A stretch of DNA of 22,409 nucleotides from Minisyncoccota bacterium (GCA_028697615.1 JAQVET010000003.1:1-22409), one strand, 5' to 3'; shown: positions 14,350 through 22,076, counted from the stretch's first letter. The notes: generated by a model not told the origin, from the sequence alone. Translations and numbers: made by a program.

Positions 14350-15429
14350 ATGAGAAATGATTTTATAAAAATAGATGGTTCTTTTTTGGAAGGAGGTGGT
14401 CAAATTTTAAGAACAAGTCTTGCCCTTTCTTTTATTTTTCAAAAACCTTGTTTAATTTATAATATACGAGCCAATAGAGAAAAACCAGGTTTGCAGGTGC
14501 AACATCTTTTAGGAGTTCAAGCATTATCGAAATTATGTGGAGGCATACTGGAAGGTGATTATCTTAATTCTCAGGAAATAAAATTTTATCCTGGTAACCA
14601 AATACAAGAATCAATTTCTTTAACAATTGACACAGCAGCAAGTATTACTTTAATTTTGCAAATGTTAATTTTATCTATTCTATTTAGTGAAATAAATCTT
14701 CAAAATAAAGTACCCAATGATATCAAAATTACATTTAATGGAGGAGCAACGAATACCTTTTTCTCTCCTACAATGAAATATTTTGAAATGGTTTTTTTAA
14801 AATCTTTAAAGAAAGTTATCGACCCAGAAATAGAAATTGATTTTAATATTTTGCGACACGGATTTTATCCAAAAGGAGAAGCTCAGTTAATAATGAATAT
14901 AAAACCATTAAATATATTTCGAAAAAAATCACTAATTTTAAAAGAAAGAGGTGAATTGAAAAATATATATATTTTTTCTGGGGCTTCGAAAGACCTTCAA
15001 AAAAGAAAGGTTGCTGAAAGACAAGTTAGTGGAATAAGAAATATTTTGCGAAGTATTCTAAAATTACCGTTAAGAATAAATATTTCTTACGAAGACGCTT
15101 CATCAACAGGCAGTTTTGTTTGTATTGTTGCGGAATTTGAAAATTCAATAGTTGGGGTTGATAAATTGGGTAAAATCCAAAAAAGCGCTGAAGAAATAGG
15201 AAAAGAAGCGGTTTTAGAATTTCTTGAAGAAATTAAATCGGAGGCATGTTTTGACAAGTATAATGGAGATCAAATACTTCCATATATAGCTATTACCAAG
15301 AAACGAGCAATTTTTACAGTATCACAAATTACAAACCATCTTAAAACAAATACCTGGGTAATAGAAAAATTTTTAAACGGTAAATTTAAAATAAAGAAAA
15401 ATGTTATTTATTGGGAAAGCATTTCTTGA
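14350..15429 (+). CDS. rtcA: RNA 3'-terminal phosphate cyclase
   Basis: Converts RNA 3'-phosphate ends to 2',3'-cyclic phosphates through an RtcA-AMP intermediate. The start IDGSFLEGGGQILRTSLALS is diagnostic, followed by NIRANREKPGLQVQHLLGVQAL, FNGGATNTFFSPT, RHGFYPKGEAQ and GDQILPYIAI. The catalytic histidine is probably H330 in NHLKTNTWVIEKFL, equivalent to HLLTN near the end of E. coli RtcA, so the enzyme looks active. Length is 359 (usual about 340). It lies 10 bp after ftsW in a cell-wall cluster, and no RtcB or RtcR is nearby. The stop is TGA, and the -35 of the murG promoter overlaps it. Confidence 0.95.
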   Translation: MRNDFIKIDGSFLEGGGQILRTSLALSFIFQKPCLIYNIRANREKPGLQVQHLLGVQALSKLCGGILEGDYLNSQEIKFYPGNQIQESISLTIDTAASITLILQMLILSILFSEINLQNKVPNDIKITFNGGATNTFFSPTMKYFEMVFLKSLKKVIDPEIEIDFNILRHGFYPKGEAQLIMNIKPLNIFRKKSLILKERGELKNIYIFSGASKDLQKRKVAERQVSGIRNILRSILKLPLRINISYEDASSTGSFVCIVAEFENSIVGVDKLGKIQKSAEEIGKEAVLEFLEEIKSEACFDKYNGDQILPYIAITKKRAIFTVSQITNHLKTNTWVIEKFLNGKFKIKKNVIYWESIS

Positions 15430-15454
15430 ACTTCTTATTTAATTTTACTATAAT
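15425..15454 (+). promoter_or_regulatory. Promoter of murG
   Basis: TTGAAC (15425-15430), 18-bp spacer, TATAAT (15449-15454). The predicted start near 15461 lies about 2 nt before the murG ATG at 15463, again suggesting a leaderless message. Confidence 0.6.
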
Positions 15455-15462
15455 AAATTAAT

Positions 15463-16563
15463 ATGAGAATACTTTTTGCAGCAGGAGGCACAGGAGGGCA
15501 CATTTTTCCTGTTATCGCCGTCAAAGAAAGTTTAGAAAAAGATTATAAAAAGATAAATCCGGAAGATAAATTGGAGTCATTTTTAATTGGTGGGAATATT
15601 ATCAATAAAAAAGAAATACAAGAGGCAGGAATTATTCAAAAAGAAATATTCACTGATAACAGAAAAATGATGATTATTTTGAAAAGTCCTATAACTTTTA
15701 TTCAAGCACTTTTTTGGGTTTGGTATATAATGCCAGACGTTATATTCAGTAAAGGTGGGCCTGGAGCTTTTTTTGTTTGTTTGGCTGGCTGGATTTATAG
15801 AATTCCTATTATTATTCATGAATCTGATAGTATTGCCAGTAGCACAAATAAATTTTGCTCTATATTCGCTAATAAAATTGCGGTTTCATTTCCACAAACA
15901 AAAAAATATTTTCCAGAGGAAAAAACATTTATTTCTGGCAATCCTATAAGAGAAATAATAATACAGGGGTCAAAAAAAGAAGCAAAAGATTTTTTTAATA
16001 TTAAAGGCGAAAGAAAGGTTATTCTTGTTATGGGTGGAAGTCAAGGAGCACAACAAATTAATCAATTAATAATTGATGCTATTTATAAATATTTATCAAA
16101 ATATGAGGTTATTCATATATGTGGAGAAAAAAATTATAAAAATCTTTCCATTACCACAACTGGAATACTAAAAGAAGATTTAGCAAAATATTATCATCTT
16201 TATCCATTTTTATCTGCGAAAGAAATGTCACTTGCTTATGCCATAGCTGATATTGTAATCGCAAGGGCAGGAGCTGGAACAATTTTTGAAATTGCTTCTT
16301 GGGGAAAACCAAGTATTATTATACCACTTGAAACCGCCACTCAAAAACATCAACTAAAAAATGCGCAAATTTTTAAAGAAGTAGGGGCTTGTATTTTACT
16401 TGAAGGAGAAAATTTAAGTCCAAATTTTCTTTTTGAAAGAGTAAATCAAGTTTTAGAAAATAAAAAATTAGAACAAAGAATGATTGAAGGAGCAAAAAAT
16501 TTTGCAGGTATTCAATCTATGAATAAATTAATCAATAAAGAAATTTTTCAACTTGCGCTGTAA
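15463..16563 (+). CDS. murG: UDP-GlcNAc:lipid I N-acetylglucosaminyltransferase
   Basis: Membrane-associated GT-B enzyme that converts lipid I to lipid II. The 366 residues are typical. The N-terminal glycine loop is GGTGGH (8-13), and the second loop is GGSQGAQQIN in the C-terminal half. The donor-binding block ADIVIARAGAGTIFEIASWGKPSIIIPLETATQKHQLKNA is canonical. It follows rtcA after 33 bp, has its own candidate promoter, and is the last peptidoglycan gene of the cluster; murC, ddl and ftsQ do not follow. Confidence 0.96.
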   Translation: MRILFAAGGTGGHIFPVIAVKESLEKDYKKINPEDKLESFLIGGNIINKKEIQEAGIIQKEIFTDNRKMMIILKSPITFIQALFWVWYIMPDVIFSKGGPGAFFVCLAGWIYRIPIIIHESDSIASSTNKFCSIFANKIAVSFPQTKKYFPEEKTFISGNPIREIIIQGSKKEAKDFFNIKGERKVILVMGGSQGAQQINQLIIDAIYKYLSKYEVIHICGEKNYKNLSITTTGILKEDLAKYYHLYPFLSAKEMSLAYAIADIVIARAGAGTIFEIASWGKPSIIIPLETATQKHQLKNAQIFKEVGACILLEGENLSPNFLFERVNQVLENKKLEQRMIEGAKNFAGIQSMNKLINKEIFQLAL

Positions 16564-16585
16564 TAGGTATTTTATCTTTTATATC

Positions 16586-16591
16586 TATAAT
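16586..16591 (+). promoter_or_regulatory. Possible -10 element of gltX
   Basis: A perfect TATAAT ends 8 nt before the gltX ATG at 16600, the same spacing as at murG and murD. No convincing -35 lies 16-18 bp upstream, so the call is weak. Confidence 0.35.
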
Positions 16592-16599
16592 TATTTACT

Positions 16600-18111
16600 A
16601 TGAGTAGCGAATTACATTTAAAAAAGAAAAAAGGTCCAAGAGTAAGATTTGCACCCTCTCCCACAGGGCCTATGCATATCGGCAATACAAGAACTGCTCT
16701 TTTTAATTTCCTTTTCGCCCGTCATAATCAAGGAAGTTTTATTTTAAGAATCGAAGATACAGACACTGAAAGATCAGAAAAAAAATGGGAAAAAAATATT
16801 ATAGAATCTTTAAAATGGCTTGGACTTCTTTGGGATGAGGGCCCAAATTTTCAAAAAATCAAAAAAGATAGTCAAAGTTATATTGGTGAATATGGACCAT
16901 ATAGACAAAGTGAAAGAAAAGAAATTTATAAAAGATATATTCAAAAACTTTATGATGATGATTATCTTTATTGGTGTTTTTGTACAAAAGAAGAACTGCA
17001 AGCACAAAAGGAAGAATTAATGTCTCGTGGAGAGCCGCCACGATATACTGGACATTGTCGAAATTTAAGTAAATCTCAAATTAAAAAACTTAAGATTGAA
17101 GGAAAAAGGGGTATTTTAAGATTAAAAGTACCTTTGAAAATAATAAAGTTTGAAGATTTAATTAAAGGAGAAATAAAATTTGATAGTAGTCTTTTGGGCG
17201 ATATTGCTATAGCAAAAGATTTTGAAACACCACTTTATAATTTTGCAGTAGTTATTGATGATTATGAAATGAAAATTACCCATGTTATTCGAGGAGAAGA
17301 TCATTTATCTAACACTCCAAAACAAATAATTTTTCAAGATATTTTAAATTTTCCACATCCAAAATATGCTCATCTTCCTTTAATTTTAGGACCCGGAAGA
17401 AATAAACTTTCAAAAAGAGATGCGCCTCTGGCAATAAGTGATTACAAAAAAGCTGGGTATTTACCCGAAGCATTAATTAATTTTCTTGCTCTTTTGGGAT
17501 GGAATCCTAAAAATGATCAAGAAATTTGGAGTCTTGAAGAATTAATACAAAATTTTTCTTTAAAAAATATTCAAAAATCTCCAGCGATTTTTAATATTGA
17601 AAAATTAGATTGGTTTAATTCTTATTATATCAGGCAAACTCCTTTAGAAACATTAGTAGATCAAATTTTGCCTTATATTTTAGATAAAATTCCCGGAAAA
17701 GAGATAGATAGAGAATATCTTAAAAAAATAATTATTCTTTATCAAGAAAGACTTAAAAAACTATCGGATTTTTTTGATTTAGCTGATTTTTTCTTTAAAG
17801 ATAAATTAGAATTCGATGAAAAACTTCTTTATTGGAAAAATATGACCAAAAATAATATTGTAAATTCTCTTGAAAAATCAAAAAAAATAATTTCCAGTAT
17901 TAAAGATGAAAATTTTAATAAAGAAACAATTCAAGAGCTATTAATTAAAGAAGCAGAAAAAGAAGATGATAGAGGAAAACTTCTTTGGCCATTAAGAGTA
18001 TCTTTAACAGGAAAATCTGCGTCTCCACCTCCTTTTGATATAATTGAAATTTTAGGCAAAGAAAAAACCATAAAAAGAATAGATAAAGCAATAAAACGAT
18101 TGCTTGATTAA
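16600..18111 (+). CDS. gltX: Glutamyl-tRNA synthetase
   Basis: Charges tRNA-Glu, and in many bacteria also tRNA-Gln for later amidation. Class I motifs are RFAPSPTGPMHIGNTRTA (HIGH at 26-29) and the KMSKS equivalent KLSKR (269-273). The GluRS-specific FILRIEDTDTER is present. A likely zinc site begins with C126-F-C128 and ends near Y149-x-x-x-C153. The anticodon-binding domain occupies the last about 180 residues (ALLGWNPKNDQEIWSLEEL ... LWPLRVSLTGKSASPPPFDIIEILG). Length 503 is normal. Whether it is discriminating cannot be told from this window. Confidence 0.96.
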   Translation: MSSELHLKKKKGPRVRFAPSPTGPMHIGNTRTALFNFLFARHNQGSFILRIEDTDTERSEKKWEKNIIESLKWLGLLWDEGPNFQKIKKDSQSYIGEYGPYRQSERKEIYKRYIQKLYDDDYLYWCFCTKEELQAQKEELMSRGEPPRYTGHCRNLSKSQIKKLKIEGKRGILRLKVPLKIIKFEDLIKGEIKFDSSLLGDIAIAKDFETPLYNFAVVIDDYEMKITHVIRGEDHLSNTPKQIIFQDILNFPHPKYAHLPLILGPGRNKLSKRDAPLAISDYKKAGYLPEALINFLALLGWNPKNDQEIWSLEELIQNFSLKNIQKSPAIFNIEKLDWFNSYYIRQTPLETLVDQILPYILDKIPGKEIDREYLKKIIILYQERLKKLSDFFDLADFFFKDKLEFDEKLLYWKNMTKNNIVNSLEKSKKIISSIKDENFNKETIQELLIKEAEKEDDRGKLLWPLRVSLTGKSASPPPFDIIEILGKEKTIKRIDKAIKRLLD

Positions 18112-18124
18112 AGGATTAAAAGAG

Positions 18125-18149
18125 TTTCCCGAGAACAGTTCTCGGGAAA
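18125..18149 (+). terminator. GC-containing hairpin after gltX, possible terminator
   Basis: Perfect 11-bp inverted repeat TTTCCCGAGAA (18125-18135) and TTCTCGGGAAA (18139-18149) with a 3-nt loop, 13 bp after the gltX stop. No real T-tract follows on either strand, so it may be an mRNA 3'-end stabiliser rather than a full intrinsic terminator. Confidence 0.55.
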
Positions 18150-18185
18150 ATTTGAAAAAAGAGAAAATAATCTTATAATAAATTA

Positions 18186-18214
18186 TTGATTATAATTTTA
18201 TTTTTTGATAAAAT
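18186..18214 (+). promoter_or_regulatory. Promoter of the C39-like exported protein gene
   Basis: TTGATT (18186-18191), 17-bp spacer, TAAAAT (18209-18214). The predicted transcription start falls at or within 1-2 nt of the ATG at 18221, so the message would be leaderless. Confidence 0.55.
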
Positions 18215-18220
18215 AAAGTA

Positions 18221-19729
18221 ATGAGAAAAAGCAAAAAAATTATTAGTTCATTATTCTTTTTTGTAGGGCTTATAACAATGTCCTTGTTTTTTGGTATAGA
18301 AGTTGGCTTTTCTAATCCAGATCCTGATTGGTGTATTAAAAATTTTGAAAAACTTCAAAATGAACTCAATAATTGTAAAACTGACTGCAGTAAATTTGAA
18401 GAGATAAATCAAAGAACTAAATGTCTTCAAAATTCAATAACTTGTTCAAAAACTATAGAACAAAAAATTTCAAGTCTTTATGATGAATGTTCAAGTGAAT
18501 TTCAAAAGAAAATTGAATTTCATCAAAAAGAGGAACAAAGTTTAAAAAATGCTATTTATTATCTCGATCTTCAAATAGAAAACCTTGATCTTGAGATTAG
18601 GGTTAAACAAGAGGAAATAAATTATATCCGTCTTGATATTCAAGTAGTTGAAAATGAAATAAATTTAACCCAAGGAAAAATTGAAGGGCTTGAAAATAAT
18701 ATTAAACAAACAAAAGAAAAAATGGCAAATGTTTTAAAAGCCCTTTATCAATATGATAAGGAAAATATAGTAAAAGTTACTCTTAACGAAGGCAAACTTT
18801 CAAAAATTGTCGATGAAATAACCTATCTTGAAAATCTACAAAGTGAACTGGCTAATAAATTAAAAGAATTAAAAGAGTTTCGAGAAGATCTTGAAAATAA
18901 AAAGAAAGAATTAAATCAAAAAAGAGAGGACCTTAAACAAAAAGAAGCCGAAGTTCTTGAAAAAAAAGCAAGTTTGGATTCAAGAATGGCTGATCTTAAT
19001 TCTTTAAAATCTTATAGAGAAGATCTTTTAACTATTACTCAGGGAAAAGAAGAGGAATATCAAAGAATTCTTGATAATTTAAGGCAAATGAAAGCTCAAT
19101 TAATCGGTGATTTAAATAGATATGCACAGGCCTGTAGTGCAGAAATTCAAAAAATAATTCAAAGTACGGGTGTTTCAAAAAATACTTGCCAAGCCCTTGG
19201 GTATCAATGGATTTATCAATGTGATTCAAGATGGGCAAATGAAAGATTATCATATAATGCTGTGTTTTCTTCACTGCCAATTTGTCAATATTTTCCTACA
19301 TCGGCTAATTGTATGCCAACAATTTGTCAAGCTGGTTGTGCTGTTAGCTCGGTAGCAATGATTGCCAAAACATCTCCTTTGGTTTTAGCGAAAGATCCAA
19401 CACTAAATACTGGATGGTTTAATTGGAATGATCCCAATCTTTCAAAATATGGTCTTACAGTTCCACCAAAGATTATTAGGGGAACAGATTTAAATTTAGA
19501 TAATTATTTTACAGGAAGACCTCAAATTCTTTGTTTAAAAAAGAGGGGAACACAAGAACCAATGCACTTTATTACATTAATTGCAAAAATTAATAATATT
19601 TTTATTGTTGATGATCCTGGCTGGTCTGGAGGTGAGTGCGTGCCCCTTGAAGCGACAAAAGCAGTTTTAGCAAATGCTTTTAAAACGACACCCGACAATA
19701 TTGTTATCACCCAAATTATCGAGTATTGA
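18221..19729 (+). CDS. Exported coiled-coil protein with C39-like cysteine peptidase domain
   Basis: 502 residues. A signal peptide or membrane anchor covers about 1-31. A short cysteine-rich segment follows (C38, C52, C56, C68, C75, C90), then a long coiled coil of the EnvC/PcsB kind (about 95-300). The C-terminal domain (about 323-502) looks like a papain-like C39 peptidase: CQAGCAVSSVAM with likely nucleophile C373, MHFITLIAKINNIFIVDDPGW with H449 and D464/D465. Fifteen cysteines in total suggest disulfides outside the cytoplasm. By analogy with PcsB and EnvC, where a coiled coil controls a murein hydrolase, a role in septal cell-wall cleavage is inferred; proteolysis of a surface protein is the alternative. 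The stop is TGA. Confidence 0.75.
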   Translation: MRKSKKIISSLFFFVGLITMSLFFGIEVGFSNPDPDWCIKNFEKLQNELNNCKTDCSKFEEINQRTKCLQNSITCSKTIEQKISSLYDECSSEFQKKIEFHQKEEQSLKNAIYYLDLQIENLDLEIRVKQEEINYIRLDIQVVENEINLTQGKIEGLENNIKQTKEKMANVLKALYQYDKENIVKVTLNEGKLSKIVDEITYLENLQSELANKLKELKEFREDLENKKKELNQKREDLKQKEAEVLEKKASLDSRMADLNSLKSYREDLLTITQGKEEEYQRILDNLRQMKAQLIGDLNRYAQACSAEIQKIIQSTGVSKNTCQALGYQWIYQCDSRWANERLSYNAVFSSLPICQYFPTSANCMPTICQAGCAVSSVAMIAKTSPLVLAKDPTLNTGWFNWNDPNLSKYGLTVPPKIIRGTDLNLDNYFTGRPQILCLKKRGTQEPMHFITLIAKINNIFIVDDPGWSGGECVPLEATKAVLANAFKTTPDNIVITQIIEY

Positions 19730-19785
19730 TTAGTCAGTTAATATTTTCCGACATAATATGTTGAAAAATATTAGAAATCTTCATT

Positions 19786-19821
19786 AATTAATGTCAGTAT
19801 ATAAATTAATGTCAGTATATA
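19786..19821 (+). repeat. Two tandem 18-bp repeats in the spacer before the small membrane protein
   Basis: AATTAATGTCAGTATATA occurs at 19786-19803 and again at 19804-19821 without a gap. A related pair flanks it: TTTTCCGACATA near 19745 and TTTTGCGACATA near 19823. A TATAAT lies at 19832-19837. The arrangement could be an operator-like region; no binding protein is indicated. Confidence 0.7.
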
Positions 19822-19953
19822 TTTTGCGACATATAATAGGGGAAATTATTTGAAATTTAATAAATACTATATAAATTAAAAGGTTGTTTAAAGGGTTATT
19901 AATTGGCAAAATACCCTAAAATTGGCCGTTATTTGGCCCTACAATGAAAGTTT

Positions 19954-20253
19954 ATGTTTATTATAAGCAACATTATCAAAATAATATTTGGAACAATTAT
20001 AGGCAAAATTTTCAGTATTCTTTTGATTGTTATATTGATTTTACTTCCTGGATGGATAAGCGTTTTTAAAGGAAAAACTGTTTCAGAGGGATTTACAATG
20101 ATATTTACTCATTTTGCTAACACAGTAAATGAAGCAGCAAAAGAAGCGTTGAATTATTATAAGGGTTGGTTTGGAATGCAAACAGAAAAAGCAATTGATC
20201 AAGGAAAACAAAAAGCAATTGAAAATATAAACAATAATATTAATAAAAAATAA
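19954..20253 (+). CDS. Small membrane protein of unknown function
   Basis: I do not recognise this 99-residue protein. Residues about 3-35 are strongly hydrophobic (IISNIIKIIFGTIIGKIFSILLIVILILLPGW), probably one long or two short membrane helices. The rest is a polar, alanine- and lysine-containing helical tail (ANTVNEAAKEALNYYKGWFGMQTEKAIDQGKQKAIENINN) with an amphipathic look. The start at 19954 is the only ATG that includes the hydrophobic segment. The 224-bp spacer upstream carries tandem repeats and an AGGGT/ACCCT inverted repeat (about 19889-19918). Coding is supported by the clean hydrophobic and amphipathic pattern in an otherwise stop-rich area. Confidence 0.6.
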   Translation: MFIISNIIKIIFGTIIGKIFSILLIVILILLPGWISVFKGKTVSEGFTMIFTHFANTVNEAAKEALNYYKGWFGMQTEKAIDQGKQKAIENINNNINKK

Positions 20254-20634
20254 AAATAAAATAATTATTTAAAAATTATTTTGATTATTTTTATATTTTA
20301 ATTATTTTATAGATGTTAAATCAGAGGATATAATTGTCTTATAAAATAATAAAAATAGGTTTATTACTACTTTTATTAGTATAATTTTTATGATAGTTCG
20401 CAAAAGATATATTGTGCGACTCATTGTTAGAAACCGAAAATTTGGAATTTTATAAATAAATTTCCCCCCTCTCTCTCATTTTCTTGGTATTATAAAATTA
20501 ATTTTTCAATTTTTGGATTTTAGAATTTAAACTTAAATTTATTGAAAATTGAATTTTTTTAATTTTACTATCCAAAAGAGATTTATAAAAAGATATTAAG
20601 GTTTTTGGACGACATTGAAAAATCTATCTCTTAT
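20254..20634 (+). other. 380-bp gene-poor spacer between convergent genes
   Basis: No supportable gene. It holds a weak hairpin at its left end, a TATAAT at 20380-20385, and a lone pyrimidine tract CCCCCCTCTCTCTC at 20464-20477. A long-range inverted repeat AAGAGAT (20576-20582) / ATCTCTT (20626-20632) lies just beyond the stop of the minus-strand gene. Nothing here is convincing as an RNA gene. Confidence 0.5.
20258..20282 (+). terminator. Weak A+T-only hairpin after the small membrane protein
   Basis: AAAATAATT (20258-20266) and AATTATTTT (20274-20282), 7-nt loop, ending in a short T-run. The stem has no G-C pair and could be chance in this composition. Confidence 0.25.
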
Positions 20635-21156
20635 TTATAGACCCGGACAATTTTTAGCAGGTCTTAACCCTGCTTTTTCAGCTTCTTCCTTAGATTTAAA
20701 ATAAATTTTATTTTCTTCTTTAATTCTTTTTGCCCCCGAGCACCAAACATAATGGTATACCTCTCCATTTTTACTTGCCACAATTTGATATTCCCCTTCC
20801 TCTATTTTATTTTCATTTATTTCTGGTTTTTGCTCTATTTTATTATCCCCTTCTTCCATTGAGAAAGTTTTTTTGTTAATACTATTGTCATTACTTTCAT
20901 TATCTAAATTTAAATTTAGATTTTCTCCAACATTTGCTTCCATTGATTCTATTGGTATATTTTGAATTACCGGAGAAGCACTATATTCCCCTACTTCTTT
21001 TTCTATATCTTCTTGATTAGTTAAATTAGACGCACTTAATATTCCTAAATAAAAAGAAATAAGAGCAATTAAAATTATTCCAACAACTAATACAATATCT
21101 CCTTCATTATTTTTAATCCATTTAAAAATTTTATTAAATAAATTTTCTGAATTCAT
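20635..21156 (-). CDS. Membrane-anchored protein with Ada-Zn-like C-terminal motif
   Basis: 173 residues on the minus strand. One membrane helix lies at about 20-43 (DIVLVVGIILIALISFYLGIL) after a short cytoplasmic, positively charged N-terminus. An acidic, asparagine-rich linker covers about 45-122. The compact end domain QIVASKNGEVYHYVWCSGAKRIKEENKIYFKSKEEAEKAGLRPAKNC contains H135, C139 and C170. It resembles the small Ada-type metal-binding fold (yH-x-x-x-C ... F-x-x-x-x-x-A-x-x-x-G-x-x-P-x-x-x-C), which I recall as a recurrent end domain in Patescibacteria proteins. The predicted topology places this domain outside the cytoplasm. Function unknown; DNA repair is unlikely given the location. 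Confidence 0.7.
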   Translation of the reverse strand: MNSENLFNKIFKWIKNNEGDIVLVVGIILIALISFYLGILSASNLTNQEDIEKEVGEYSASPVIQNIPIESMEANVGENLNLNLDNESNDNSINKKTFSMEEGDNKIEQKPEINENKIEEGEYQIVASKNGEVYHYVWCSGAKRIKEENKIYFKSKEEAEKAGLRPAKNCPGL

Positions 21157-21188
21157 ATTTTTCTGATTATTTTAAAATTAATTTGATA

Positions 21189-21217
21189 TTGAAAAAATCT
21201 TTAATTTTTGTTATTAT
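21189..21217 (+). promoter_or_regulatory. Putative promoter of rpmA
   Basis: TTGAAA (21189-21194), 17-bp spacer, TATTAT (21212-21217). Start near 21224 would leave a leader of about 20 nt. A second TATAAT at 21219-21224 lacks a good -35. Confidence 0.45.
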
Positions 21218-21244
21218 ATATAATTATTTAAATTTTAAAAATAT

Positions 21245-21523
21245 ATGTCTAAAACAAAAGCAAGTGGATCAACAAAACTTGGAAGAGACTCAAGATCAAA
21301 AAGACTTGGTGTTAAACTTTTTGATGGCCAGATTTGTCAGGCTGGTAGCGTTATTATCCGCCAAAGGGGGACAAAATATTTACCAGGAAGAAATGTCGCA
21401 AAAGGAGGAGATGATACTCTTTTTGCTTTAAAACCTGGAAAAATAAAATTCAGAACCACAAGAAAAACTTGTTTTACTGGAAAGAAAAAAAGAGTAAAGG
21501 TTGTTGATGTTATTCCTCTTTAA
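21245..21523 (+). CDS. rpmA: 50S ribosomal protein bL27
   Basis: 92 residues. The conserved N-terminus KASGSTKLGRDSRSKRLGVKLFDGQICQAGSVIIRQRGTKYLPGRNVAKGGDDTLFAL is diagnostic for bL27, whose N-terminal tail reaches the peptidyl transferase centre. The tail is short, with no cleaved extension of the Firmicutes type. The usual partner rplU (bL21) is not upstream; a minus-strand gene occupies that side. Its stop is 3 bp from the stop of the convergent GNAT gene, with no terminator visible between them. Confidence 0.97.
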   Translation: MSKTKASGSTKLGRDSRSKRLGVKLFDGQICQAGSVIIRQRGTKYLPGRNVAKGGDDTLFALKPGKIKFRTTRKTCFTGKKKRVKVVDVIPL

Positions 21524-21526
21524 AAA

Positions 21527-22069
21527 TTATAAATATTTAACCATAATTACTTGGTTAAGGGGTTTGCCGTAATGCAATACTCCTTTTTTTATTTCCCCTA
21601 CTCTTTCGAATCCACATTTTTTATACGTGTGGAGGGCTATTTTATTTGGTGCCATTGCATAAAGCAAAACTAATTTTAATTTAAGTTCTTTTTTACCAAC
21701 TTTAAGTAATTCTTTAATTAATTCTTTGCCAATTCCTAAATTTCGTATTTCTTTTCTTAAAGAAATCCCAAGTTCGCCTTTATATGGATTTTTAGAATTT
21801 ACCTTTATTTCGCCCATACCCATGACTTGATTATCTATCTCAACTACTATCATAACTTTCTTTTTATTTAAAAGATCAGCTAAATTTTTAAAAAACCATT
21901 CTGTTTCTTCTTTTTTTGTTTGCTGTTTTTGAATTGTAATATATGCCTTTTCTTTAACTAGTGAATTAATTAATTTTAAAAGATCGTCCACGTCTTCTAT
22001 TTTTGGATAACGAAAGATTATTTCTTTTTCATTAATTTTATTTTTTTTTATAATTTTACCAATCTCCAT
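21527..22069 (-). CDS. GNAT-family N-acetyltransferase
   Basis: 180 residues on the minus strand. The acetyl-CoA-binding motif A is R-N-L-G-I-G-K-E-L (109-117, R/Q-x-x-G-x-G/A), preceded by strand MGMGEIKV and GELGISLRKEIR. Motif B, NKIALHTYKKCGF (142-154), is the usual N-x-x-A-x-x-x-Y-x-k-x-G-F. The N-terminus (EIIFRYPKIEDVDDLLKLINSLV) is typical of RimJ/RimL- or PhnO-like members. The substrate cannot be told from sequence. The ATG at 22069 lies 7 bp after the pyrG stop, so the two genes are probably co-transcribed. Confidence 0.9.
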   Translation of the reverse strand: MEIGKIIKKNKINEKEIIFRYPKIEDVDDLLKLINSLVKEKAYITIQKQQTKKEETEWFFKNLADLLNKKKVMIVVEIDNQVMGMGEIKVNSKNPYKGELGISLRKEIRNLGIGKELIKELLKVGKKELKLKLVLLYAMAPNKIALHTYKKCGFERVGEIKKGVLHYGKPLNQVIMVKYL

Positions 22070-22076
22070 AATTTCA

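Noticed and set aside
15427..15429. UGA recoded as glycine (code 25 of some CPR groups)
   Set aside because: UGA ends rtcA and the C39-like gene at expected protein lengths, and no full-length gene contains an in-frame UGA.
20302..20424. Minus-strand frame of 40 codons with a hydrophobic stretch
   Set aside because: Its composition (Ile, Leu, Lys from A/T codons) is expected by chance, it lacks a promoter, and the purine tract upstream is 40 nt away, too far for a ribosome-binding site.
20390..20455. Plus-strand 21-codon basic peptide after a TATAAT
   Set aside because: The -10 lies only 4 bp from the ATG, so the start codon would precede the transcription start; nothing else supports coding.
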